A stretch of 12,142 bases of DNA from Chitinophagaceae bacterium. Its GTDB lineage: Bacteria; Bacteroidota; Bacteroidia; Chitinophagales; Chitinophagaceae. Shown piece after piece: positions 5,780 through 12,142 of this stretch; within the stretch, counting starts at the first letter, position 1; every line of letters starts with the position of its first letter. The DNA lies in contig VIKJ01000057.1 in NCBI GenBank assembly GCA_008080615.1, positions 1-12,142 of the forward strand. Direction: 5' to 3'. The position numbers and the translations under genes are program-made. Under the pieces are notes generated by a model, which saw nothing but the letters and a program-made list of their open reading frames with translations, made no database searches and had not been told where the DNA came from.

Positions 5780-7243
5780 TTAAAGCGTATTCGTTTGATT
5801 ATCGATGATCCAAGTGTCTTTGCTACCCCCACCTTGTGAAGAGTTTACTACCAATGATCCTTCTTTTAGTGCTACCCTAGTAAGTCCACCAGGAACTATT
5901 TCGATTCCATTGGGACCACACAATGCGTAAGGCCTTAAGTCTACATGTCTTGGTTGCAATTTTCCATCTAGAAAACAAGGAACCGTAGACAATGAGATAA
6001 TAGGTTGTGCTATAAAATTTCGCGGGTTGGCAATAATCATTTCTTTGGCTTTAGCAATGGCTTCATCAGAAGCACTATTACCCATCACCATTCCATATCC
6101 GCCCGACTGATTGGTTTCTTTCACAACCATCTTATGCATATTGCTAAACACATGATTTCTTTCATCGGGGTTTTGCAATTGATAAGTAGGCACATTGGGT
6201 AAAATAGGTTGCTCATTCAAATAGTATCGAATCATATCGGGTACATAAGCATATACTGCTTTATCATCTGCAACTCCATTACCCAATGCATTTACAATTG
6301 CCACATTGCCTTTTCTGTATGCACTCATTAAGCCAGGAACTCCTAAAGCACTATTTGGATTAAATACCAAAGGATCTAAATATTCATCATCTACCCTCCT
6401 GTAAATCACATCAACTTGTTGTAATCCTGCCGTAGTTTTCATGAATACTTTTTGATTGTCTACCAACAAATCTCTACCCTCCACTAATTGAATACCCATT
6501 TGACGGGCCAAAAAAGTATGTTCAAAATAGGCTGAATTATATACACCTGGTGTAAGCATTACCACTACAGGGTTGGAAATATGTCTGGGTGATAATGCTA
6601 CTAAATTATCGTGTAATACCAACGGATAATGATTAATCATGCGAACATTATTGTTCGCTAACAAATCGGGGAAAATGCGTTTAGTTACTTCCCTATTCTC
6701 TAACATATAAGAAACTCCAGATGGTGTTCGAAGATTATCTTCCAGAATATAAAAAGTACCATCATCTCCTCTAATTAAATCGATACCTGCAATATGAACA
6801 TAAATATCATGTGCTACTTTAATACCATGCACTTCATGAGTAAAATGAGGGCAAGACGCAATTAATTCAGCAGGTATTATTTTGTCTTTGATAATTTGCT
6901 GCTCACTATAAATATCTTTTAAAAATAAATTTAAGGCTATTAGTCTTTGTTTGATGCCCGCTTCTACATGATTCCATTCGGCCGCTGTAATAATTCGGGG
7001 AAGTATATCAAACGGAAAAATTCGTTCAATGCCTTCTTCATTATTGTAAACAGTAAAAGTAATCCCTTGACTCATAAATAATTCAGAAGCCAGTTGGTGT
7101 TTTTGCTGTAAATCACTTAATTGAAGTTTACTGAGTGCAGTAGATACAGCACTATACGGCTGCCGAATAGCCGATGCTTGTTTCATTTCATCCCAAATTC
7201 CTTGTTGAATGGGATATTCACCAAAAAGGGTTTCTACCTTCAT
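5780..7243 (-). CDS. Circularly permuted type 2 ATP-grasp protein (COG2308 family)
   Basis: 487 residues from the ATG at 7243 (MKVETLFGEYP); the longer reading would use a TTG at 7297. ATP-grasp enzymes join a carboxylate to an amine through an acyl-phosphate, and this permuted family is predicted to form peptide or amide bonds, substrate unknown. Family blocks in order: ILPRIITAAEW (80-90), HIAGIDLIR (150-158), EDNLRTPSGVSYMLENR (168-184), YRRVDDEYLDPL (281-292), NALGNGVADDKAVYAY (318-333), the nucleotide-binding-like VVKETNQSGGYGM (373-385), RHVDLRPYALCG (432-443) and VNSSQGGGSKDTW (466-478). All blocks are intact and the length is typical. It is the first gene of a four-gene operon with gaps of 10, 10 and 12 bases, divergent from the PadR operon. 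Confidence 0.94.
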   Translation of the reverse strand: MKVETLFGEYPIQQGIWDEMKQASAIRQPYSAVSTALSKLQLSDLQQKHQLASELFMSQGITFTVYNNEEGIERIFPFDILPRIITAAEWNHVEAGIKQRLIALNLFLKDIYSEQQIIKDKIIPAELIASCPHFTHEVHGIKVAHDIYVHIAGIDLIRGDDGTFYILEDNLRTPSGVSYMLENREVTKRIFPDLLANNNVRMINHYPLVLHDNLVALSPRHISNPVVVMLTPGVYNSAYFEHTFLARQMGIQLVEGRDLLVDNQKVFMKTTAGLQQVDVIYRRVDDEYLDPLVFNPNSALGVPGLMSAYRKGNVAIVNALGNGVADDKAVYAYVPDMIRYYLNEQPILPNVPTYQLQNPDERNHVFSNMHKMVVKETNQSGGYGMVMGNSASDEAIAKAKEMIIANPRNFIAQPIISLSTVPCFLDGKLQPRHVDLRPYALCGPNGIEIVPGGLTRVALKEGSLVVNSSQGGGSKDTWIIDNQTNTL

Positions 7244-7280
7244 AAGCCAATTATTTAGGTTATACACAATAATATATATC

Positions 7281-7305
7281 CCCAATAAAGGCAGCAATCA
7301 TTGGG
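7281..7305. promoter_or_regulatory. Inverted repeat upstream of the ATP-grasp operon
   Basis: CCCAAT at 7281-7286 is mirrored by ATTGGG at 7300-7305 with a 13-base spacer, 38-62 bases upstream of the ATP-grasp ATG. The sequence contrasts with the AT-rich surroundings. It could be a protein-binding dyad or a leader hairpin; no function can be read from the sequence. Confidence 0.3.
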
Positions 7306-7347
7306 AAGATAGTAAAAAAATGAACTCAAATAGGAGAAAAAATATTT

Positions 7348-7370
7348 TATACATAATTTTCTTATGTATA
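7348..7370. promoter_or_regulatory. Putative PadR operator (perfect 9-bp inverted repeat)
   Basis: TATACATAA (7348-7356) and TTATGTATA (7362-7370) are perfect inverted arms around the spacer TTTTC, 24 bases before the chosen padR ATG. A further half-site-like ATTATGTAT follows at 7377-7385. PadR-family dimers bind such dyads and usually repress their own operon. The palindrome overlaps the upstream in-frame ATG at 7364, which supports the later start. It lies about 105 bases from the ATP-grasp start, so cross-control of that operon is possible but not shown. Confidence 0.6.
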
Positions 7371-7393
7371 TAGAAATTATGTATTTTTATTCC

Positions 7394-7732
7394 ATGAAAA
7401 AATCTTCTTTATACAAAGGATGTCTGGAGCCCATCTTGTTGCGATTATTGAAAGACCATGGAAGAATGTATGGCTATCAAATGACTCAAATGGTTAAAGA
7501 CATTACCAAAGGTGAGCTAACTATTACTGAAGGAGCACTATATCCGTTGTTGCATAAATTAGAAGAACAAGGCATTGTAGAAACCGAAACGGAAATGAAT
7601 GGCAACAGAATGCGCAAATACTATAGCTTAACCAAGGCAGGCAAAAAACAAACGTCTATTGCTATGGAAGAAATGAAGGCATTCATGCAAAGCTTGGAAT
7701 ATATCGTTAATCCAAAAATCGCTTTGGGATGA
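7394..7732 (+). CDS. PadR family transcriptional regulator
   Basis: 112-residue DNA-binding protein with a winged helix-turn-helix over about residues 9-82. Family features are KGCLEPILLRLLKDHGRMYG (8-27), the recognition region GELTITEGALYPLLHKLEEQ (40-59) and the wing NGNRMRKYYSLTKAGKK (69-85). A short C-terminal helix (86-103) is the dimerisation arm of the small PadR-s1-like subgroup. The start at 7394 was chosen because MKKSSLYKG matches PadR N-termini and the earlier ATGs at 7364 and 7379 lie in the presumed operator region. Its stop overlaps the next start (ATGA at 7729-7732), so it is translationally coupled to the first membrane partner. PadR proteins respond to small molecules or, in such cassettes, possibly to the membrane partner; the signal is unknown. 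Confidence 0.93.
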   Translation: MKKSSLYKGCLEPILLRLLKDHGRMYGYQMTQMVKDITKGELTITEGALYPLLHKLEEQGIVETETEMNGNRMRKYYSLTKAGKKQTSIAMEEMKAFMQSLEYIVNPKIALG

Positions 7733-8454
7733 TAACTGATGAACAATTATTGAAAATAGATTCCTATTGTGATGAATTTGGGAGTCAGTATTTAGATGTG
7801 AAAGAAGAAGTTCAAGATCATCTTATCTCATTTGTTGAAAATGAAATTGAAGAAAATGTTATAGATTTTGAACATGCGTATAAAAAAATGAAGGAAGTGT
7901 TCCCAAAAGAGGAATTTAATATGATAATTAAAAGCAAGAAAATCTGCTTAGAAAAAAAATATACAAAATTAATTGAGAATGAATTCTTGACTTTTTTTAA
8001 TCCACCTAAAATATTTTTAACTATTGGGCTTATTTTAACAGCATGTTTTTTCCCATTGATCAAAACTATAATTCATAAAGATTTTCAAGTTATCATTCTG
8101 ATTGCATTTTTAATTACCCTTTATGTTATAATTTATCCTAGACTAAAAAGGTTGCAGTCATTTAACGATTCCAAAAAAAAACCTTTACTATCTGTTAAGG
8201 TTAAAAGTAGGTATGAAATTTTCGTAAGAATTGTGATTATTTTATTACATCTAAGCAATACTATTCGTTTTTTTATTTCTGACTTCTCTGCTATTTATTT
8301 GTTTAAATCATTTAACCCTGAGAATAAATTGACCTATTTCAATCTGATGCTAATACTAGTTGTATTAACTTTTATGTTCGGCTGGGCATCTGTAGTAGTG
8401 AGAGATAAAATGTACGAGAAAATAAGAAACGATTACCCATCTGCATTTGCTTAA
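7729..8454 (+). CDS. PadR-linked membrane protein with helical N-terminal domain, copy 1
   Basis: 241-residue protein with a cytoplasmic helical domain (about 1-90) and four likely membrane helices near 93-114, 118-137, 163-183 and 203-223. The N-terminal domain has the pattern DVKEEVQDHLISFVENEIEE, an acidic DH-containing helix followed by FEHAYKKMKEVF. This resembles the HAAS/DUF1700-type domains of membrane proteins encoded after PadR regulators; the assignment is by pattern only. It is paralogous to the next gene: both share a YC near residue 14, VxxE(V/L)xDH at 28-31, an xxPKIxLT block just at the first helix, and a KIR(N/T)DY ending. The gene is coupled to padR by an ATGA overlap. It is probably a sensor or sequestering partner of the regulator. 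Confidence 0.82.
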   Translation: MITDEQLLKIDSYCDEFGSQYLDVKEEVQDHLISFVENEIEENVIDFEHAYKKMKEVFPKEEFNMIIKSKKICLEKKYTKLIENEFLTFFNPPKIFLTIGLILTACFFPLIKTIIHKDFQVIILIAFLITLYVIIYPRLKRLQSFNDSKKKPLLSVKVKSRYEIFVRIVIILLHLSNTIRFFISDFSAIYLFKSFNPENKLTYFNLMLILVVLTFMFGWASVVVRDKMYEKIRNDYPSAFA

Positions 8455-8465
8455 ATTAAATTACC

Positions 8466-9149
8466 ATGAATCTAACTACAGTTCAAATAAATCAGATCAA
8501 AAAATATTGTAATCATACAAGCAAATATTATGATGTAGAAATAGAATTAGTAGACCATATAGCTGCTTATATTGAAGACAGAATGGAGCATGAAGCAGAT
8601 TTTGAAAGACTTTTTGAATATTTAAAAACAAAGTTTTCTAAAACAGATATTGCATTAATCGTTAAAGAGAAGAAGCACAGTATTTTACAAAAAGCAAGAA
8701 CTCAATGTTGGAATGAATTCCTCTCCTATTTCAGTTGGCCTAAAATAGGTCTTACTTTTTTATTGACAGCATTGGTTATCATTATTGATCTTAATATTAA
8801 TATTGAAAAGAAGTTTCCCGCTATGTTTCATATACTAAACTTATTAAATCTTAGCTATGGATATGGCAAATTTAGAATTACTACTAAAAATATTAAAGAA
8901 ATAATTCAACCAGTTTTAAGTTTGCATGTAATTTACAAATTCCATTTGTTATCGATTTCCCCTATGTTGATCTATTTATTTCTATCAATAACTAAAATGA
9001 ATGATAGTATTACTATACCAATCGAAATTTATAAAATTTCCCTTTATGTATTCCCAATATTCATCTTACATGTTTTAGCTTGGAGAAAAACTTACATTGA
9101 TTTGCATATAAAAATCAGAACTGATTATTCAAATGCTTTTTCAGCATAA
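8466..9149 (+). CDS. PadR-linked membrane protein with helical N-terminal domain, copy 2
   Basis: 227-residue paralogue of the preceding gene, starting 11 bases after it. The N-terminal cytoplasmic domain (1-90) contains YYDVEIELVDHIAAYIEDRM and FERLFEYLKTKF, aligning with the first copy, then WPKIGLT at the first membrane helix (93-110). Further helices are likely near 117-135, 155-176 and 186-206, and it ends KIRTDYSNAFSA against KIRNDYPSAFA in copy 1. The middle membrane part is much less alike than the two ends, so the duplication is old or the core has diverged in function. The operon ends at the hairpin 9154-9174. The function is not known; partnership with the PadR regulator is inferred from position. 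Confidence 0.8.
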   Translation: MNLTTVQINQIKKYCNHTSKYYDVEIELVDHIAAYIEDRMEHEADFERLFEYLKTKFSKTDIALIVKEKKHSILQKARTQCWNEFLSYFSWPKIGLTFLLTALVIIIDLNINIEKKFPAMFHILNLLNLSYGYGKFRITTKNIKEIIQPVLSLHVIYKFHLLSISPMLIYLFLSITKMNDSITIPIEIYKISLYVFPIFILHVLAWRKTYIDLHIKIRTDYSNAFSA

Positions 9150-9174
9150 AAAACCCGCTATAATTATTAGCGGG
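9148..9174 (-). terminator. Terminator between convergent aspS and PadR operon
   Basis: Seven-bp perfect stem CCCGCTA (9154-9160) / TAGCGGG (9168-9174) with a 7-base loop. On the minus strand it is followed by T6 (9153-9148), a canonical terminator for aspS, 33 bases past its stop. On the plus strand the following CTCTTATC is only moderately U-rich, so it may end the PadR operon less efficiently. The A tract overlaps the stop codon of the second membrane gene. Confidence 0.85.
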
Positions 9175-9207
9175 CTCTTATCAATTTATTAAAGCTGTTC
9201 TTAGCAA

Positions 9208-11034
9208 TTATTTTAAATTCAATTTAATCTGCAATTCATCAAATTGTTTTTCATCAATGGCGCTAGGCGCATCAAGCATCACGTCTCTTCCACTGTTGTT
9301 TTTAGGGAATGCAATGAAATCACGAATACTTTCACTACCACCAAGAATAGAACAAAGACGATCAAATCCAAAGGCAATACCTCCATGTGGTGGTGCGCCA
9401 TATTCAAACGCACCTAATAGGAAACCAAATTTGTGCAATGCTTCTTCCTCGGTCATTCCCAAAGCAGCAAACATTTTTTCCTGCAAAGGTCGTTGGTAAA
9501 TTCTGATAGAGCCGCCTCCAATCTCATTTCCGTTCAACACCATATCATAGGCATTGGCTTTGATATTAGAATAAGGATGTTCTAAATATTTATCTGCATT
9601 TTCTATCAACGGATTGTTGTTGATCATGATATCAATATGATCTGGCTTGGGGCTAGTGAACGGATGATGACGAGCAACCCAACGGTTGTCTTCTTCGGCA
9701 TATTCAAACAAAGGAAAATCCATCACCCATAATAATTTAAACACATCTTCTTTGCGCATACCCAAACGCTTTCCCATTTCTAATCGTAAATCGGATATGG
9801 CTTTACGGGTTCTTTCTTCTCTTCCTGCTAAAATCAACACTAAATCCCCTACTTTAGCACCCGCTGCATCGGCAATTGCTTTTAGTTTTTCTTCTGCATA
9901 AAATTTATCAACGCTACTCTTATAAGTTCCATCTGCATTGCACTTGATGTAAACCAATCCTTGCATGCCTATCTGCGGACGCTTTACCCATTCGGTTAAT
10001 TCATCGGTTTGTTTACGGGTATATTCCGCGCAACCAGGGGCTGCAATAGCTAACACAGTTTCAGCATTGTCAAACACACCAAAACCAGCACCATTAATGA
10101 GTTCGCCGTTTGCTTGAATTTTTCCTCCTTTTAAAAAAGCCGATTTTAAATTGGCCAATTGCATACCGAAGCGAATATCCGGTTTGTCATTACCAAACTG
10201 CCACATCGCATCTTCCCATGTCATGCGTTCAACTTGATCGGCGTAGTTTATATTCTTTACATCCTTAAAAATTTGTTTCACCAAGCCTTCGAACATATTC
10301 AAAATATCTTCCTGCTCAACAAAAGCCATTTCACAATCTATCTGGGTGAATTCTGGTTGACGATCGGCACGAAGATCTTCATCTCTAAAACATTTTACAA
10401 TTTGATAGTAGCGATCATAGCCGCTTACCATCAGCAATTGCTTAAATGTTTGTGGAGATTGAGGCAATGCATAAAACTGTCCTGCATTCATTCTAGATGG
10501 TACAACAAAATCTCTTGCACCTTCTGGTGTTGATTTTATTAAAAAAGGTGTTTCAATATCCATGAACCCATTCTCATGCAAATAATTTCTTGCAGAACGA
10601 TTCACTGCATAACGCAACTCTAAATTTTTCTTTACTGCATTTCTGCGTAAATCTAGAAAACGATATTTCATGCGTAGGTCATCTCCCCCATCCGTATCAT
10701 CTTGAATGGTAAATGGTGGAACAGCCGACTTATTTAATATTGCAAAAGAAACTACATTTAATTCTATTTCGCCTGTAGGAATATGGGTATTTTTATTGGA
10801 ACGCTCCTGCACTTTTCCCTGCACTTGCAACACAAATTCTCTTCCTAGTGGATTTGAATCTAATACGGTATTTAATTCTTCGCCAAATAATAGTTGGGTA
10901 ATGCCATATCGATCTCTTAGATCAACAAAAGTGATGGCTCCAAATTTTCTAACTGTTTGAACCCAACCAGCCAATGTTACCATTTCATTTACTTGGGTTA
11001 CTCTTAACTCTCCACAGGTATGTGTACGATACAT
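9208..11034 (-). CDS. aspS: Aspartyl-tRNA synthetase
   Basis: 608-residue class II aminoacyl-tRNA synthetase that charges tRNA-Asp. The OB-fold anticodon domain covers about 1-105 (GELRVTQVNEM, LAGWVQTVRKFGAITFVDLR). The catalytic core begins with LRMKYRFLDLRR (120-131); motif 1 region DIETPFLIKSTPEGARDF (159-176); aspartate/ATP pocket ALPQSPQTFKQLLM (189-202); motif 2 FRDEDLRADRQPEFTQ (216-231); motif 3 GIAFGFDRL (552-560). A bacterial GAD insertion lies at roughly 275-410, and the length is close to the usual 590. The ATG at 11034 (MYRTHTCGELR) matches the family start; a TTG at 11058 would add eight residues that do not and would overlap the likely -7 box. It is a single gene with its own terminator. 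Confidence 0.97.
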   Translation of the reverse strand: MYRTHTCGELRVTQVNEMVTLAGWVQTVRKFGAITFVDLRDRYGITQLLFGEELNTVLDSNPLGREFVLQVQGKVQERSNKNTHIPTGEIELNVVSFAILNKSAVPPFTIQDDTDGGDDLRMKYRFLDLRRNAVKKNLELRYAVNRSARNYLHENGFMDIETPFLIKSTPEGARDFVVPSRMNAGQFYALPQSPQTFKQLLMVSGYDRYYQIVKCFRDEDLRADRQPEFTQIDCEMAFVEQEDILNMFEGLVKQIFKDVKNINYADQVERMTWEDAMWQFGNDKPDIRFGMQLANLKSAFLKGGKIQANGELINGAGFGVFDNAETVLAIAAPGCAEYTRKQTDELTEWVKRPQIGMQGLVYIKCNADGTYKSSVDKFYAEEKLKAIADAAGAKVGDLVLILAGREERTRKAISDLRLEMGKRLGMRKEDVFKLLWVMDFPLFEYAEEDNRWVARHHPFTSPKPDHIDIMINNNPLIENADKYLEHPYSNIKANAYDMVLNGNEIGGGSIRIYQRPLQEKMFAALGMTEEEALHKFGFLLGAFEYGAPPHGGIAFGFDRLCSILGGSESIRDFIAFPKNNSGRDVMLDAPSAIDEKQFDELQIKLNLK

Positions 11035-11055
11035 AAAACGATTGCTATTTGGCGG

Positions 11056-11063
11056 CAAATATA
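11056..11063 (-). promoter_or_regulatory. Putative -7 element for aspS
   Basis: The minus strand reads TATATTTG, an exact TAnnTTTG match, 21 bases upstream of the aspS ATG at 11034. No clear TTG at -33 is visible. Its position is only sensible if the ATG, not the upstream TTG, is the true start. Confidence 0.4.
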
Positions 11064-11093
11064 ACCTAAAAGAAGAAAGTAGGCAGATTCAGG

Positions 11094-11101
11094 TATTTTT
11101 G
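11094..11101 (+). promoter_or_regulatory. Putative -7 element for the MFS gene
   Basis: TATTTTTG matches TAnnTTTG exactly and ends 19 bases before the MFS ATG at 11121. It gives a short leader of about 10-15 bases, common in Bacteroidota. There is no convincing -33 TTG at the usual distance. Confidence 0.4.
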
Positions 11102-11120
11102 CAGATAAACCACTTAGGAT

Positions 11121-12142
11121 ATGAGCATACAAACCCAATTAAGCCCCAAGACCTATCGTTTTGCTGTAGCTTGTTTCTTTTTTATTGCAGGTATCTGTTT
11201 TGCCAGTTGGGCCAGCCGTATTCCGCATATTAAAGAGGCACTGAATTTGAATGATGCGGCTTTAGGCGGTGTTTTATTTGCCCTTCCTGTTGGATCGATG
11301 ATTAGTTTGCCCATTTCGGGATGGCTGGTGGCGCATTGGGGTAGCCGCAAAGCAATGATTCTTGGATCTTGTGCCTATCCGATTGTCTTACTAACGATTG
11401 GCGCAAGCAATACGGTACCTCAGTTAGTTGCCTTATTGTTCTTTTTTGGCTTATTTGGTAATTTGATGAATATAGCGGTGAATACACAGGCTGTTGGTGT
11501 TGAACTAATGTACGGAAGATCTATCATGGCATCATTTCATGGAGTATGGAGTGCAGCAGGATTTACAGGCGCTGCCATTGGCACCCTGATGGTTTCCATT
11601 AACATTGATCCCTTTCTTCATTTTTGTATTATTGGAATATTGATGCTCTTACTTGGATTATTTATGCAACGATATGCACTAACCAAAGATGTTGGCAGTA
11701 GCAATCAACCCTTGTTTGCCAAGCCAGATGCATTGTTATTTAAGCTTGGTTTAATTGCATTTAGTTGTATGGCTTGTGAAGGCACCATGTTCGATTGGAG
11801 TGGGGTGTATTTTCAAAAAATTGTAGTAGCACCACCTGCACTTACTACATTGGGCTATGTAGCATTTATGAGTACAATGGCAGGAGGTAGATTCATCGGC
11901 GATAAACTGGTGGTGAAAATGGGGATCAAGCGAATATTAGAATTAAGTGGAATCATCATTGCTGCTGGTTTATTATTGGCAGTCATTTTCCCCAATATCA
12001 TTGCAGCAACTATTGGATTTTTATTAGTGGGTATGGGTGTTTCATCGGTTGTACCCTTGGTTTATGGGCAGGCAGGAAAATCTACCACCATGCAAGCTGG
12101 TGTAGCTATAGCGGCTGTTTCTACTATCGGGTTTCTAGGATT
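11121..12142 (+). CDS. MFS transporter, YbjJ type, cut by the window edge
   Basis: The reading frame is open from the ATG at 11121 to the end of the window, 340 codons without a stop, so the C-terminus is missing. A TAG at 11115-11117 fixes this as the first ATG. The protein is a chain of hydrophobic helices beginning at residue 14. The MFS signature loop between helices 2 and 3 is GWLVAHWGSRKAM (67-79). SFHGVWSAAGFTGAAIG (138-154) and CEGTMFDWSGVYFQ (219-232) match the YbjJ-like branch, where the second block is usually EGxxxDWSxxY. About ten of twelve helices are present. It acts in the inner membrane, probably as a proton-driven exporter or importer; the substrate cannot be predicted. It is divergent from aspS with 86 bases between their starts. 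Confidence 0.9.
   Translation, partial: MSIQTQLSPKTYRFAVACFFFIAGICFASWASRIPHIKEALNLNDAALGGVLFALPVGSMISLPISGWLVAHWGSRKAMILGSCAYPIVLLTIGASNTVPQLVALLFFFGLFGNLMNIAVNTQAVGVELMYGRSIMASFHGVWSAAGFTGAAIGTLMVSINIDPFLHFCIIGILMLLLGLFMQRYALTKDVGSSNQPLFAKPDALLFKLGLIAFSCMACEGTMFDWSGVYFQKIVVAPPALTTLGYVAFMSTMAGGRFIGDKLVVKMGIKRILELSGIIIAAGLLLAVIFPNIIAATIGFLLVGMGVSSVVPLVYGQAGKSTTMQAGVAIAAVSTIGFLG

Noticed and set aside
7364..7393. Upstream ATGs (7364 and 7379) for padR
   Set aside because: The first overlaps the inverted repeat and the added residues do not resemble PadR N-termini.
10159..10533. Plus-strand 124-residue ORF inside aspS
   Set aside because: Fully antisense to conserved AspRS motif 2 and the region before the GAD domain, so it is a shadow of aspS.
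11035..11058. TTG start for aspS adding eight residues
   Set aside because: MYRTHTCGEL is the conserved start, and the TTG lies inside the likely -7 box.
11153..11487. Two minus-strand ORFs inside the MFS gene
   Set aside because: The plus strand encodes a clear MFS protein here; the minus-strand frames have no recognisable content.
1..12142. CRISPR arrays, tRNA or rRNA genes, insertion sequences
   Set aside because: No spaced direct repeats, cloverleaf-like or rRNA-like segments, transposase ORFs or terminal inverted repeats were seen.

Overview
The window looks like a chromosomal segment from a member of the Bacteroidota, most likely close to Chitinophagaceae. The DNA is AT-rich, start codons lack clear Shine-Dalgarno sequences, several upstream regions carry the Bacteroidota -7 hexamer pattern TAnnTTTG, and the order efp-accB-accC and the protein styles fit that phylum. 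The exact genus is an inference.

Layout. Positions 1-366 hold a possible gene tail and a small, very AT-rich hydrophobic ORF. On the minus strand, 430-2880 carries efp (elongation factor P), accB (biotin carboxyl carrier protein) and accC (biotin carboxylase). A strong terminator separates efp from accBC. A small secreted, charged coiled-coil protein (3028-3354) is divergent from efp. A tight minus-strand operon at 7243-3390 follows. It encodes a circularly permuted ATP-grasp enzyme, an alpha-E protein, a transglutaminase-like protein and an unrecognised four-helix membrane protein, with gaps of 10, 10 and 12 bases. Divergent from it, at 7394-9149, is a PadR-type regulator whose stop overlaps the start of the first of two paralogous membrane proteins with a helical N-terminal domain. 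The window closes with aspS (aspartyl-tRNA synthetase, minus strand) and a divergent, truncated MFS transporter of the YbjJ type that runs off the right edge.

How the genes work together. AccB and AccC form the biotin-carboxylation half of acetyl-CoA carboxylase; the carboxyltransferase genes are not here. The ATP-grasp/alpha-E/transglutaminase trio is a recurrent, still poorly characterised module predicted to make and process amide-linked peptides or peptide tags. Here it is joined by a membrane protein instead of the proteasome-like Anbu peptidase often found with it. The PadR operon looks like a self-regulating sensor cassette: a regulator, a perfect 9-bp inverted repeat just upstream, and two membrane partners.

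Most notable points: EF-P has an arginine in a rewritten tip loop resembling the Pseudomonas rhamnosylated type; AccB lacks the usual N-terminal module; the ATP-grasp operon carries an extra membrane gene; and the PadR cassette has duplicated membrane partners. Where the longest ORF began upstream, the start was moved to the ATG that matches the family N-terminus (accB, aspS, ATP-grasp, alpha-E, transglutaminase, padR).
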